Shown here: in pieces, positions 10,772-21,112 of the stretch
How positions within the stretch are numbered: the stretch's first letter is position 1
Layout: the number at the start of each line of letters is the position of its first letter
DNA from: Bremia lactucae
Lineage: Eukaryota; Oomycota; Peronosporomycetes; Peronosporales; Peronosporaceae
Length of the DNA stretch: 64,000 nt
Assembly (NCBI RefSeq): GCF_004359215.1
Contig: NC_090623.1
Coordinates: 446,688 to 510,687, forward strand
Direction of reading: 5' to 3'
Notes under the pieces: model-generated
The model's input: the letters and a program-made list of their open reading frames with translations, nothing else
What the model was told of the DNA's origin: nothing
Database searches by the model: none
Made by a program: the position numbers and the translations under genes

Positions 10772-10789
10772 GACTACAAAGTGCTACCA
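10772..10789 (-). promoter_or_regulatory. Primer-binding site of A1
   Basis: On the minus strand the sequence two bases after the LTR reads TGGTAGCACTTTGTAGTC. It starts TGG, as expected for pairing with a tRNA ending CCA. The same site follows the A2 and A5 5' LTRs, and family C has the related TGGTAGCACTCGTAGTC. The exact tRNA is not known to me. Confidence 0.65.
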
Positions 10790-10791
10790 GG

Positions 10792-11158
10792 TGTAACGGG
10801 GCACTGCTGACTTGTACTGCTTCAGTACAAGTCCACTTCGCATCAGTGCGAGTGGTGCCTCACCTCACTTCACTAACACTAGTGCGAGCAGAGGGAGAAT
10901 TTCTTAAAAAACACTTGCTTGAAAGAGGGAAAATTAAATCTGTATTTAATCTATTTAAGTTTTTTTGTCCTATCTGTTTAATACTAACTTAATTATAAAC
11001 TATTACAAAACGTGTAATAAAGTCTTATCTGTCTCTCTCTTTGCGCGCGTCCAGCGCTGACTGGACCGCGGAGAAAGTAGATATAATGATCTATATCTTC
11101 CAATGGATGAGCTGTTAGAATACTACCGTGTTATGTAATATTCTCCGAATCCGTTACA
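10792..11158 (-). repeat. 5' LTR of A1, internally deleted
   Basis: Matches the left LTR but is 367 bp instead of about 433: roughly 70 bp next to the sense-strand start are missing, so CCGTTACA joins directly to the ATTCGGAGAATATTAC area. The deletion removes part of U3. Confidence 0.82.
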
Positions 11159-11558
11159 GCTACCAGCAGCCCTCATCACCCCTCTCCCGATTCTAAGATT
11201 CACAAGAGTGAGAGAATTGTCAAGTTTCTGCCTAGATCGCCAGTCATACACATTCTTTGTCCCATTTTTAGAGACAAAATGAGGTCAATGTCATTTCCAA
11301 CATGTTGTATCTGCCACATAATTTGAACTCGTAATCGCTTTGTCGCATCGCTGTGCTCCGGTAACGGCAGGCTGTAGATGACTACACCTCCCTTTACATT
11401 TTTATCAAAAAGCGGCTCAAAAACCCAACGTCTCAAGCGTCCGTGATTGTTGTCGAGCCATCGCTCGAATTCTTTCCACTTAGTTGAGCTGCAGAAAAGA
11501 ACAGAACTCCACGAAGCTTCTCCATCTTCATCGACAAACGAAGCGCTGTCAGTTGGGC
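11159..11558 (-). pseudogene. Host gene fragment, N-terminal part
   Basis: A minus-strand open stretch (11200-11571) between the A1 and D1 LTRs. Readable pieces are EASWSSVLFCSSTKWKEFE, LRRWVFEPLFDKNVKGGVV, YSLPLPEHSDATKRLRVQIM and SLKMGQRMCMTGDLGRN. The D1 LTR supplies the artificial first codons, so the true start is lost. By orientation, position and lack of any other partner, I infer that it belongs with 2978-3311 and that A1 split them. No domain is certain. Confidence 0.45.
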
Positions 11559-12306
11559 TGTATTGGGGCACCTTTCACTAGTACTGGTAAGTACTAGTTA
11601 ACCTTACACTGATTACAGTGTAGGTAGGGAGCGTCGAAACTTCACGTAGACCAGAGTACAGAGGAAGATTTCTAGTTAGCTAAGGGTCTGTAGCTACCAA
11701 AAGGTAATTTAATGGATTTATAATTATGGAAAAGTAAAACTGTTATATTATAATTAGTTTTCTGCGTAACAATCTTTAATCTGCTACTGAACTTATTATA
11801 TAAATTTTTATCTAAGTATGGCGCCTCCTTGTGCACCGCACAATCGTGTCTTGAAACGATTGGCGGGGTTGTTTAGACTTCAATCAACCAATCAATAGAA
11901 CGAATGTCTTATTGCAATAATAATACCAAAGTTGGTATTATTGAAACTAATTAAGTCAAAATTATTAAATATAATAATTTTGCACTTCTTTATTTATATC
12001 CTCTCATAGATAATAGCATTTATTATCCTCTCATAGGAAATAATACTTATTATTCATTTTATTGATAATAATACTTATCATTCCTATTATAGGTAATAAT
12101 ACTTATCATTCCTGTTATAGGAAATAATACATATTTTTCCTCTTATAGGAAATAATACTTATTATTCCTCTTATGGGAGATAATACTTATTATAATACTT
12201 ATTATAATTCTTATGAGAAATAATACATATTATTCTTCTTATAGGAAATAATGCTTATTTCTCCTCTTATAGAAAATAATACTTATGGAACGGGAGACCC
12301 CGTTAC
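11559..12306 (-). repeat. 3' LTR of D1, family D, with expanded minisatellite
   Basis: Left edge TGTATTGGGGCACC, right edge GACCCCGTTACG; about 748 bp. It is longer than the partner LTR (about 629 bp) because of the AT-rich tandem array at 11996-12290. The shared core has CGCACAATCGTGTCTTGAAA. Confidence 0.82.
11996..12290. repeat. AT-rich minisatellite inside the D1 3' LTR
   Basis: About ten copies of a 28-bp unit of the form AATAATACTTATTATTCCTC followed by TTATAGGA, with substitutions and one longer unit. The other D1 LTR carries only about two units (19255-19315), so copy number changed after integration. Confidence 0.85.
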
Positions 12307-12554
12307 GTACCCCCCCCCCACCAACAGTCATCATAGTGATTAACGATCAATATCATATTGCTTCACAAGCCTGGTGAGGATGAAATGGAATTCTTCATCG
12401 ATGCCTTTTACCGGCATCAGTGACACTTGCAAACGGGCAAAGGATGTCAAACCTTCGTTCCAAGCTTGGACAACCTTTGTACAGAATGTACAAAACATAG
12501 GCATAAGGTCTGGCTGACAAGCTAAACACTTTCTGTGAACGGTTCGAGAGACGG

Positions 12555-13290
12555 AATGTAATCGGTGCACGCTATAAGTTGCATCGTTTGTCTAGAGAGG
12601 CAGGGATCCTTGCCTCTCATAGGGGGACTCATGCTCATGCTGTTTTAAGGGTGCAAATCATGCCCCTAAGAAAGCATATTCCCTTAAAGGTCCCCATTGG
12701 CGGACTCTCATCTCTTACGAGATCCGTCAAGGGATTGAGAACCTCCAACCCTTTTACGAGCGCGGGGAGCGCTCGTTCTCCTAAGAACCTTCTGCCGAGG
12801 AGGATGGGTCTCGTCGTACTGCAAGACAAGACCCAAGACTTCCAACATCAATTGGGAACGAGGTTCCCACCTATCATGCGAGGGTGGATACTCACGCCAA
12901 CGAACGAGATAACTCGTTCGGACCTCTTTACCTCACGGTGGCTCAAGAAAATTTCAACAAGAAAGCGCTTCTCACCACCTGATCCATCTATGGATGTCGA
13001 GGATGAGAAAAGATCGGGTTCGCCTCGTTTGACGAGCCCAATTCAACATCGTGATTCAGATCACACCCTTTATTATTTAAGGGAGAAACTTGATCACGAG
13101 CGATCCCGTCGTCGCGAGTTTTCGGTGATGGTCAATAATGTTTCTCGTGATCAGCTGAAAAGTTGTGCGCAGACTGCGACTGATCAACTGGCGAACGAAA
13201 GGCCCTTCAAAACGAGCTGTTGACAGCTCGTCAGAAGATCGCTTCCGTGGAGAAAAGAGTGAATCGTTTGGTTAACGAGAATTAGACCTT
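12555..13290 (+). pseudogene. Antisense ORF of family D (D1 copy), unknown product
   Basis: A plus-strand reading between integrase and the 3' LTR of a minus-strand element. It begins with GARYKLHRLSREAG, matching the GAKYKLHRFSRG block in the A1 antisense frame. The open stretch 12579-13223 (214 codons) then contains PDPSMDVEDEKRSGSP and the charged helix start LREKLDHERSRRREF. A frameshift at about 13200 leads to a likely coiled coil (NELLTARQKIASVEKRVNRL). D2 has a homologous but more broken copy. The first 240 bp from the LTR are too decayed to find the start. The reading beyond 13290 overlaps integrase on the other strand and should not be trusted. Confidence 0.5.
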
Positions 13291-14660
13291 ATTCCGAAAC
13301 GACAAGTCTTTGGCTCGGAACCATCAGGCTTTGGCTGATGACCTCGACCGTTCCGGTGGAACCCGGAATCGGAAGAAGCCTCGTACTGATGGTACGGGCG
13401 AACCCGCCCAACAAAAAATGAGGATGGGTACGCATACTACGAGTCAGCTCGATCGTGTATGCATTGACTTGGCGATGGAATACACGAAACGGGCCGATAT
13501 ATCTGGGCAGTAATTTATTACTGCCTACATTCGTCACTACGTGCTTTGGTAAATTTACGTAGACAGTAGGACTAGGTCATTAATTTTAAATGAAAGTATG
13601 TACGCTCTTCCATTTTTTTCAGAGTTCCGTATCTGTCGGTCCACCGCATCAGCGATGGGACTGTACGAAACAGACGACTGCTTCTTTGGCCAGCAAAAAT
13701 CACCTGCTGACACGGTTTTATTTTTGTTTTCAGTGCGACCGGCTCGCACTGCGGAGATATGAATCTCTTTATTATAAGGAGTATTATCATTCTCATTAAT
13801 AGTATTATTTTCGATGCTGAGTCTTTCAGCATCGTTATCTACTTCAATGTTAGTTAACTCAACATTGTTATCCTTCGCATTGACCTCAGGGCTCATGCGT
13901 GATGAGCAATAGCTAAAAGGTTCTTTCATTGAGCGAGTTCCTCCTTAAAAAAGAGCTGATCTCAAACAGGGTAGGTATATGTGGGTGGCGTAAGCCATTC
14001 ACGAAAAACGGTGTATGCTTTGTAGAAGAATGCACTGTATTGTTGATGGAAAATTCTACCGTCGGCAAAAACTCGCTCCAACTCTTAAAAGAGTGGACGT
14101 ATCCCCACAAAGTATCTCTTCGAGAAAATGGTTTGCTCGCTCCGTCTGACCATATGTTTCAAGATGATCAAAGTTGACATTTTAACTGTGTACTAGGTAA
14201 TTTGAACACTGTTTGCCAAAATTCCGCCGTAACATAGGGTCTCGATCTGAGACCAGTTCACGGGGTAACCCATAAGTCGAAATATTGTGTAAAAACGACA
14301 CGACCGATTTGGCTGTGTTCGACTCGGAGACTGCAGCAAGATGTACCATTTTGCTGAAACGATCAACATAATCAAGAATACTTTTTCTTGTTATCGTCAT
14401 CGGGAAATCCGACGACGAAGTTCATATATAAGGACTACCAACACTCTAACGAACAGGCACAGGTCGTAACGGCGCACAGAGTGAAGTACTGACTGGGCTT
14501 CACCCGATGACAAACTACGCAAGCACGTATGTACTTGCGACCGAATTCATACTGGCGTGGCCAGTAGAAGTCGCGACTTATCGTGAGATAAGTCTTCGCA
14601 CGTCCACGATGACAGCTTATTGGTGCATCGAGGCATTCATACAGGATGTGTTGACGCAAA
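13289..14660 (-). pseudogene. Integrase of D1
   Basis: Minus-strand integrase in several frames. At the upstream end: GRAKTYLTISRDFYWPRQYE with the zinc-domain end CVVCHRVKPSQYF; then HGLPRELVSDRD-like text in decayed form, EFSINNTVHSSTKHTPFFV, and a C-terminal module with LLPRYIGPFRVFHRQ. Between them (13555-13830) lies an unusually acidic, Asn-rich insertion (VELTNIEVDNDAERLSIENN) that A and B lack. No chromodomain follows. Confidence 0.75.
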
Positions 14661-15440
14661 TCATTTTGGGTGGGGATGACGACACGAGGTGTGTCGCCAG
14701 CAGTGGCCGTATACTACAATCAACCATTGCGTGTTGTATATTAACCTGTTGAGGATCGATACAATTCCGACTATCCTTGTAAGGATTGTTAGAACGTTTT
14801 TCTAAGGTAATCCATTCACCCTTTAAGAGCCTTATCTTCTTGATAAGCTCTTCTAACGTCGTCGAGTAATCTTGACGATGGAACACTTAATGTTGCAACA
14901 GTGGCCTTATGGTCACTATTGATTTGTGCAGCCGGCTTAAAATCGGGCCGGCGCGAAAGGCATCAGCGACGACGTCAAGTCGTCCTGATTTATACTCCGC
15001 GAAGAAAGACAACGATCTCGCCATTCTTTGCGAGTGGTGTGGACTGTTTACGGCCGTGCGTAAAGATGCATGGTCCGTCTATACAATGAGCGGTCTATCT
15101 CCCAAGATAGACCCTACACTTAGCCAGTGCGTATTTAATATCAAGGAGTTCCTTACCATGCACTGGATACTTGCGTTCAGCTGGTTGAAGCTGACGCGAT
15201 TGATACCAGACGACTCGCTTTGCGCCGTCTGTGTCATATTGCGTTAACGCACAGCCGATTGCAAAACCGCTAGCGTCACAGACCACATGGTAAGGTCGGT
15301 CTTGGTCAGCAATCGCCAGGATTGGCGATTGCATCCAGCTTTTCTTGATACCCTCGAAGAAACGCTGACAATCAGCGTTCCATGACCACTTTACATTTTG
15401 GTTTTATAAAGAAGAAAGATGTACCGTCATATCGGCATTA
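14661..15440 (-). pseudogene. RNase H region of D1
   Basis: The open stretch 15095-15334 reads the RNase H start of gypsy elements: YHVVCDASGFAIGCALTQYD with the first catalytic Asp, then SRQLQPAERKYPVHGKELL with the Glu. Downstream sequence to 14661 is frameshifted but includes the KELLDIKYAL helix and the connection to integrase. Confidence 0.75.
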
Positions 15441-16487
15441 TTACGTGAGTACTTGTGCAGGTACGTCGCTAAGCCGAGAAACTTTCGAAGTCTCTACATC
15501 TACTGGCACAGGCCAATAGGTGATCGCCTTGTTATTTTTTAAATCCAGGCGTACACCGTGAATACTCCCGATGCACTCAAAAAGTGTATTTTTCTTGCAG
15601 CGAGTTTTACACTTCTTGAGATTTGCATACAGCTTGTGCTTACGCATAAGAGCAAGAACCTTTTGAACGTGGGAACGATGTACTTCAACATCACACTTTC
15701 CAGTATGGCTCTGCTATGATCAAAGACGTCATCAGAATAGCTCAGTGCAAATTCCTGCACCGATCTCAACAGATTCGCAACACATCTGTTAATGTCTCAA
15801 GGGCATTACTTAGTCCCCGTGGCATGACTAGCCACTCCCATGATATACAGCTTGGGGGGCTTAGTGCTGTGAACGGAATATTCTGGTCACGCATAAGGAT
15901 TTAATAGAATTCATACATCAGATCCATTGACGGAAAGATTGTGTTGGCACTGTTGCAGCGTTCAGTTTATTGAATGCATGCACAAATTCGCCACCTTCCT
16001 GCTGCTATTCGCACACAGAAGGTCGGAGAGCTTTATGGGGAAGTTAAATCCCACACATGGCTCGCTGCTAAGCGTTCGGCAAAGAATCTGTCGGTCGCTA
16101 TTACTTGTTCATGAGACAATGGCCATTGCTTCTGACACAGTATTTCGAACCTGGGATTAGATCGATTTCGTGTCGAATCCTTTATTCTTTAGGCAACTCG
16201 CACGGAACATATTCGGGGAAGACATTCTTAAATTCTTTTGAAATGTCATATAAAGGGTTTGTTTACAAAGCCTCCGAGGACTGGGACGTAAAACGTTCAA
16301 TCCGGGTCTTCTCATCGAGGACACTTTCGTCCATCGATGAGCTATTTAAAATCCTTTCGTTCTCAGGTAAAACTGTTGCCGACCGAATTTCGGCCACGTA
16401 GTTGCCATCCGTGACAAGTACGCAGATCTGCTTGACTTTGCCACTACGCAGATCACGCAAGAACCGTTTTGGTTCTGGCGTTTGCAA
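15441..16487 (-). pseudogene. Reverse transcriptase of D1
   Basis: Minus strand. The upstream frame (16263-16487) carries EPKRFLRDLRSGKVKQICVL and SSSMDESVLDEKTRIERF. Further down, the catalytic box is altered: LSYSDDVFDHSRA at about 15724-15760 has Ser where A1, A5 and C1 have Phe in YFDD. The thumb begins MRKHKLYANLKKCK at 15647. Multiple stops; not functional. Confidence 0.75.
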
Positions 16488-18680
16488 TTAAGTCATCCCC
16501 AAGGTTAAATCATGAGGCGCTAATAGATCAAGTGTATAAGCGCCTACACTTGAATCATTGTTTACTAAGACATTGATTGTCTCAGTTTCTTCTTTGGAAC
16601 TTTTTTTTTCCAAAGGTGCCTGGGAACCTTTGACTACAGATTTCCGGGGACTTATTCCCACAGAAAATATGTGGGGAGTATCCTTCCCAACTGCCTTTAG
16701 CTGTGGTTGCGCTACCACAGCAAAATCCTCTACGATCGACTCTCCAGTCGATCTAGGACTTTTGCACTGTCTCTTATAGACTGGCGTTTTAAACGTTCTT
16801 GGATGTTGATTTTTAAGCAAGCATCCTTGTTTCGTACACTCTACTTTTTCGAGTGGTCAAAGTTCGACGCTGCCTGCGCTTATGCAAAGCCGTTGGGATC
16901 AAACCCTACAATGTGCTAAGTATTCACACTGAGGTCTTGTGCAGTCATGCTAACAACCGAGCCCACAAGTGAGGCCATCGCACTCACTTATAGGATATGC
17001 ACACATTTATGGACGCTCCAAGATGTTCATCGGATGGTCATCTGATGACGAGAGACATGCATCGTCACGGCTTGATGCTGCCAATTTTTACATGGCTCGT
17101 GTATTCTGAGCATGGTAATCCAAGGATGACAGCAAAATTGTCATCCAAATCTAGTACGATGAAATCGCATCGTACTGTTTAACCTTTAACGTGTATTAGA
17201 TACCACCTACACGTTTCTTTACTGTTACAGATGCGCGTGTTGCTAGGCGTACTGTCATCCTCGCTAGAGGGATAGCGCCCAACAAACTTGAGCCTGCGAT
17301 CTTCTAGCGATTGGCGTCAGATAAAATTATCTGACGCCCCACAATCGACTCGGGCCTTAAGTGGTAAATTATATGCTACTATAATTCTTCAAGGTGATGA
17401 GGTTAACCTCGTCACCTGTGACAGCTATACACAGAAGTTTGTGTGTAAGGAGCAACTTTCGTCAAAGGCCCACAAATTCTTTCGACGTTGCTGGATCAGT
17501 AGGGCGCTCAACACCTACTGACCCCGATAATTTTTTGACGATCCGCCTCGCCGTTGCAATTTCGCAACAGCATCGGATCCGCGTCCTCCGCTGTTCCTAG
17601 CGAGAGGTCGGTCTTTTCGCTCAGTGTTTTTTTAGGCACTGGCCGTGGGGCACTACACTCATGTGCGTAGTGGCCCATTTTTTGACAACGTCTGCATTTC
17701 TGTAATCGCTTGTAGCTTGAAGAGCGAGATTTCTCTCATTAAACATACGATAGATTCAAGGGTTCTGAACCTCCGTTTTCTTGTCGTCTCGGTAGACGTT
17801 AAGCACCAGAGTGGACAAAAGCCTGTGTCAGACTAAAGTGCTCCTATTCTGCTATAGAGATCACTTGGTCTAGCAACTCTAATTATAGCTGAAACACGTC
17901 GGTCTTAACAGGACCGTCAGCAAGACCTTTAATAAACACAGTTACCTGTGTTTCTTCATCTATTGGATGACTAACGATACAACTGACCAGGTATCGTACA
18001 TGTTGAGCTTGTCCTGCTCCAAATCCATGAGCTTGGCTTGGGCCCTAAATTCGGCACGTGTTGGCTCAAATGTTTGTCTGAGCCGGGTCTTAGAGACCTC
18101 ATACGACCCAGACTAATGGGTCGCGAAGCTTGAGCCCCAAGGCCCATGATTTGACCCGTCCGGCTAAGTTAGACATGCCAAATTTCACTTTCGTCGCATT
18201 ATCACTGATACAACGAGCTTCTATGGCGTCGTTTAACTCGACAAACCATCTCAAAAAGGAGTCGCCTTCGACTACCTTAAACGTTCGGGTCGACGCGGAA
18301 GCGTTGGCACATAAGCAGCATGCAAATGCTGCTGTCTCAACAGCTCATCTGTTGAGCACCCTGTTCTCTCAACACCTCCGTGTGTTATGAGCCTTGCTGG
18401 TGAGGCAAGGCTACTTTCTCTTGGGCCCCGTCAAGCTCTTGTTGAATAAACTCGGCTGTGGCCGCATGCTATTCATCTCGGCCCAGAGTGTACACCATGG
18501 CGCCAACGGCTGGCCCGCCTACGACCGAACTCATGCGTTTGGTCGCTCTCCATTCGCGGTCACTCAAATGAGGAAACCTCTCGCGTGTTGCATGATAACC
18601 TTCTTGAGCGGCTTGAAAGCTCCTTCCTTCTTCATCCCACTTGTTCATGTTGAATGGAATGTGCGTGGGCCGTTGAACGG
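16488..18680 (-). pseudogene. Gag and protease region of D1
   Basis: Minus-strand gag-pro, heavily frameshifted. Recognisable parts are the linker SKEETETINVLVNNDSSVGA (16488-16820), the protease area near 17300-17400, the zinc knuckle near 17640-17720, and the capsid near 18000-18300, each identified by nucleotide likeness to A1 and D2. No single frame longer than about 110 codons survives. The gag start should lie at about 18650. Confidence 0.6.
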
Positions 18681-18697
18681 ACTACAAAGTGGTACCA
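18680..18697 (-). promoter_or_regulatory. Primer-binding site of D1
   Basis: On the minus strand TGGTACCACTTTGTAGTC begins three bases after the LTR. It is close to the A site but has ACC for AGC at positions 5-7. Confidence 0.55.
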
Positions 18698-18700
18698 AAG

Positions 18701-19329
18701 TGTAACAGGGCACCTTTCACTAGTACTGGCAACTTCCCGATAACCTTACACTGACTACAGTGTCGGTGGCCACACTCTTCTTAGAAAATTGCCTTTTCTG
18801 GCCATGTCCGCACCTTCATATTCGCCAGCACAGGTTTTCTTCCAGTCCAAACATGATATGGTGATTTATCCATACCAATACCTAGCGTTGGGCAACGATT
18901 GCGAAGAAAAGGGTGCCTCGAAACTTCACGTACACAAGGGTACAGAGAAAAGTTTCTCGTTAACTAAGGGCTTATAGCTACCAAAAGTTGATTCAATGGA
19001 TTTATAATTATGGAAAAGTAAAACCGTTTTAATATAATTAGTTTCTACGTAACGATCTTCAATCTGCAACTGAACTTATTATATAAATATCTTTTTAAGT
19101 ATGGCGCCTCCTTGCGTACCGCACAATCGTGTCTTGAAACGATTGGCGGAATTGATTTAGACTTCAATCAATTAATAGATAGAGCTAATGTCTTATTGCA
19201 ACAAGTGGAACTATTTAAGTCAAATTATTAATATAATAATTTTGCATTTCTTTATATATTTCCTCTCGTAGGAAAAATATTTATTAGTCCTATTATACGA
19301 AATAGTACTTTTGGAACAGGACACCCGTT
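18701..19329 (-). repeat. 5' LTR of D1
   Basis: Starts TGTAACAGGGCACC on plus and ends near ACACCCGTT, where the A2 LTR begins at once. It shares the region around CGCACAATCGTGTCTTGAAA with the left LTR, but has only about two units of the minisatellite. Confidence 0.78.
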
Positions 19330-19767
19330 TGAAATGAGATTTATCGTTGAATGACATTAACACTTAAAGTTGTTAATTAATATATTATCTAAAAGGTAGA
19401 ATATATTTCGATAATATAACATTCAATGGCAATAATCTAAAAGCTTATCCATTAGTAGATATAGACCATTATATCTACTTTCTCCGCGGCCCAGTCAGCG
19501 CTGGACGCGCGTAAAGAGAAAGACAGATAAGACTTTATTACATGATTTGTATTAGTTTATAATTAAGTTAGTATTAAGTAGATAGGACAGAAGAACTTAA
19601 TTATATTCATACAGTTTTTAATTAACCCTCTATACAGCAAGTGTTTCAAAGAAATTCTTCCTCCACACGTACTAGTGTACGTGAAGTGACGTGTGGCATC
19701 GCTTGCACCAAAGCAGTCTAAAGTGGACTTGTACTGAAGCAGTAAAAGTAGGCAGTGCCCCGTTACA
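19330..19767 (+). repeat. 5' LTR of A2, family A (subfamily I)
   Basis: The start is diverged (TGAAATGAG against TGTAACGGGG) but aligns base by base over the first 34 positions; the end is AGTGCCCCGTTACA. The R/U5 part contains the subfamily I signature CTTTCTCCGCGGCCCAGTCA. The TGG of the primer-binding site lies at 19770. Confidence 0.8.
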
Positions 19768-19817
19768 TCTGGTAGCACTTCGTAGTCCGTCCAAGGACCA
19801 CAGTTCCATCATCTAAC

Positions 19818-20590
19818 ATGGACATGTCAGATGTTAATGGAAATACGCAACATGTTTTGCGTTATAACTACTCCTTTATAAGTGACATAGAAAGGAGTGC
19901 GGTCGAACGAATGAGTTCGACCGTAAGGAACGATGTCATCTTGGCCATGCTGTCTGGTTTGGACAGAGATGCTCTCCATTCAGCCATCGCCAAGTTCATA
20001 CAACATGAACTTGACGAGGCGAAAGAGAAGACAGCCTTGCTGAATCAGCAAGGCTCTCAACAGGCAGAACTGTTGTGGTTACATAAGGTACAAAACATTG
20101 TACCTGGGATGACGCACACGCGTCATCCCGAAATTTTAAAGATTGACATCCCTAAGTATAGAGGAGTCGAACAAGACTACCTCTTAAGATGGTTCGTTGA
20201 GTCGAACGATGCCATAAGGCTCGTCACATCGTCGGTGAGCAAATTCAAGTGGCATTTGCTAAATTAAATTTGGCAGGTCATGCCAAAACTTGGGGACTAG
20301 GCTTTAAGTTGCGCGACCCATATGTCTTTGGGTCGCTAGAGGCTTTTAAAGGCAGGCTGAAACAGACGTTTGATTCGTCTAGGGCTGTATTCAGTGCTCC
20401 ATAAGAGCTCCTGACACTCAGCAAGGCAAACGTGATGTTCACGCTTGTGCCCTACATACGACTCTTAGCGAGTTGTATCACGGACAACCCAGTTCTTGAA
20501 CACACGCTGAAAACGGCGCCACGTAAGTCCTTACGGATGGTCCCGCAAAGACCCACCTGTTCCGCTTGGAACAGAATACGCCTGAAATCT
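19818..20590 (+). pseudogene. Gag of A2, truncated
   Basis: The first open stretch (19818-20267, 149 codons) is the clearest view of the family A Gag N-terminus: MDMSDVNGNTQHV, the helical AIAKFIQHELDEAKEKTALL, then VPGMTHTRHPEILKIDI. A frameshift near 20240 leads to the capsid core, followed by CITDNPVLEHTL in a third frame, and the sequence ends at the junction near 20590. The start is chosen by analogy with A5, where the same Met follows the primer-binding site by about 50 bp. Confidence 0.75.
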
Positions 20591-21112
20591 TTCGAAACGT
20601 CCAACATCAGTTGAAAACGGAGCTTTCAACTTTCCTGCGAAGGTGGATACCCTTCCTATTGAACGTGAATAATATCCTCCATTATTTATTCGGGGATATT
20701 TATCACGAGCGATCCTGCCATCGCGCGACTTAGTGACGACGGTCGACAGTGTTTCCCGCGAACAGTTAATAAGCAGTGCACAAGTTGGGAATGCCCAACT
20801 TGTGAACGAAAGGACACATCAGTCACTTCAAAACGATCTGGTGCCAGCTCGTTAAGAGATCTATTCCTTGGAGAAGGAGCGGATGGTCTGGTTAATGAGA
20901 ATTAGACTTTGACCCGAGACCGTCAGGCTTTGGCGACTGCCCTAGACCGTGCCGACCTACTTCGTAATCGAAAAAGCCTCGTACTGATGGTACGGGCAGT
21001 GACGCCAGACATAAGACGTAGGATGCGTACCGCATCCTACGAGGCAGTTCGATCGTGCATGCATTGCCTTGGGGATGTAGTAAACGAGCGGACAGATACA
21101 CCTGATCAGTAA
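20591..21112 (+). pseudogene. Antisense ORF of family D (D2 copy), truncated
   Basis: Homologous to 12838-13513 of D1. Readable blocks are VDSVSREQLISSAQVGNAQL and, after frameshifts, a coiled-coil-like tail. Matches D1 VNNVSRDQLKSCAQTATDQL, which supports a real shared peptide. The last part overlaps the integrase C-terminus on the other strand, as in D1. The N-terminal half is missing at the A2 junction. Confidence 0.45.

Larger units (their letters stand above)
3312..11158 (-). mobile_element. Ty3/gypsy retrotransposon A1, near full length, minus strand
   Basis: Both LTRs are present (3312-3744 and 10792-11158), with a primer-binding site beside the right LTR and a polypurine tract beside the left LTR, so the element reads right to left. 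Order of parts: gag, protease, reverse transcriptase, RNase H, integrase, then an opposite-strand frame before the 3' LTR. All frames are broken. A gap of 898 N lies in the reverse transcriptase. The 5 bases flanking the two LTRs do not match, so either target duplications have decayed or the ends have recombined. Confidence 0.85.
11559..19329 (-). mobile_element. Ty3/gypsy retrotransposon D1, near full length, minus strand
   Basis: LTRs at 11559-12306 and 18701-19329, with a polypurine tract (12307-12322, a C-run on plus) beside the left LTR and a primer-binding site beside the right LTR. The order on minus is gag, protease, RT, RNase H, integrase, then an opposite-strand frame. Every frame is broken. 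Its right LTR abuts the A2 LTR directly. Confidence 0.85.
19330..20590 (+). mobile_element. Gypsy element A2, 5' LTR plus gag fragment
   Basis: Plus-strand 5' end of a family A element: LTR 19330-19767, primer-binding site at 19770, gag from 19818. It breaks off near 20590 in the capsid C-terminal region, where sequence homologous to the D antisense frame takes over with no LTR between. The rest of A2 is missing. Confidence 0.78.

Noticed and set aside
3312..11158. Target-site duplications for A1, C1, D1 and A5
   Set aside because: I compared the five bases outside the LTRs and found no matches, so none is claimed.
11996..12290. CRISPR-like array
   Set aside because: The units are contiguous AT-rich repeats without unique spacers, inside an LTR of a eukaryotic element.
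13310..13513. Continuation of the D1 antisense frame (67 codons)
   Set aside because: It overlaps the GPY/F module of integrase on the other strand; conservation here can come from integrase.
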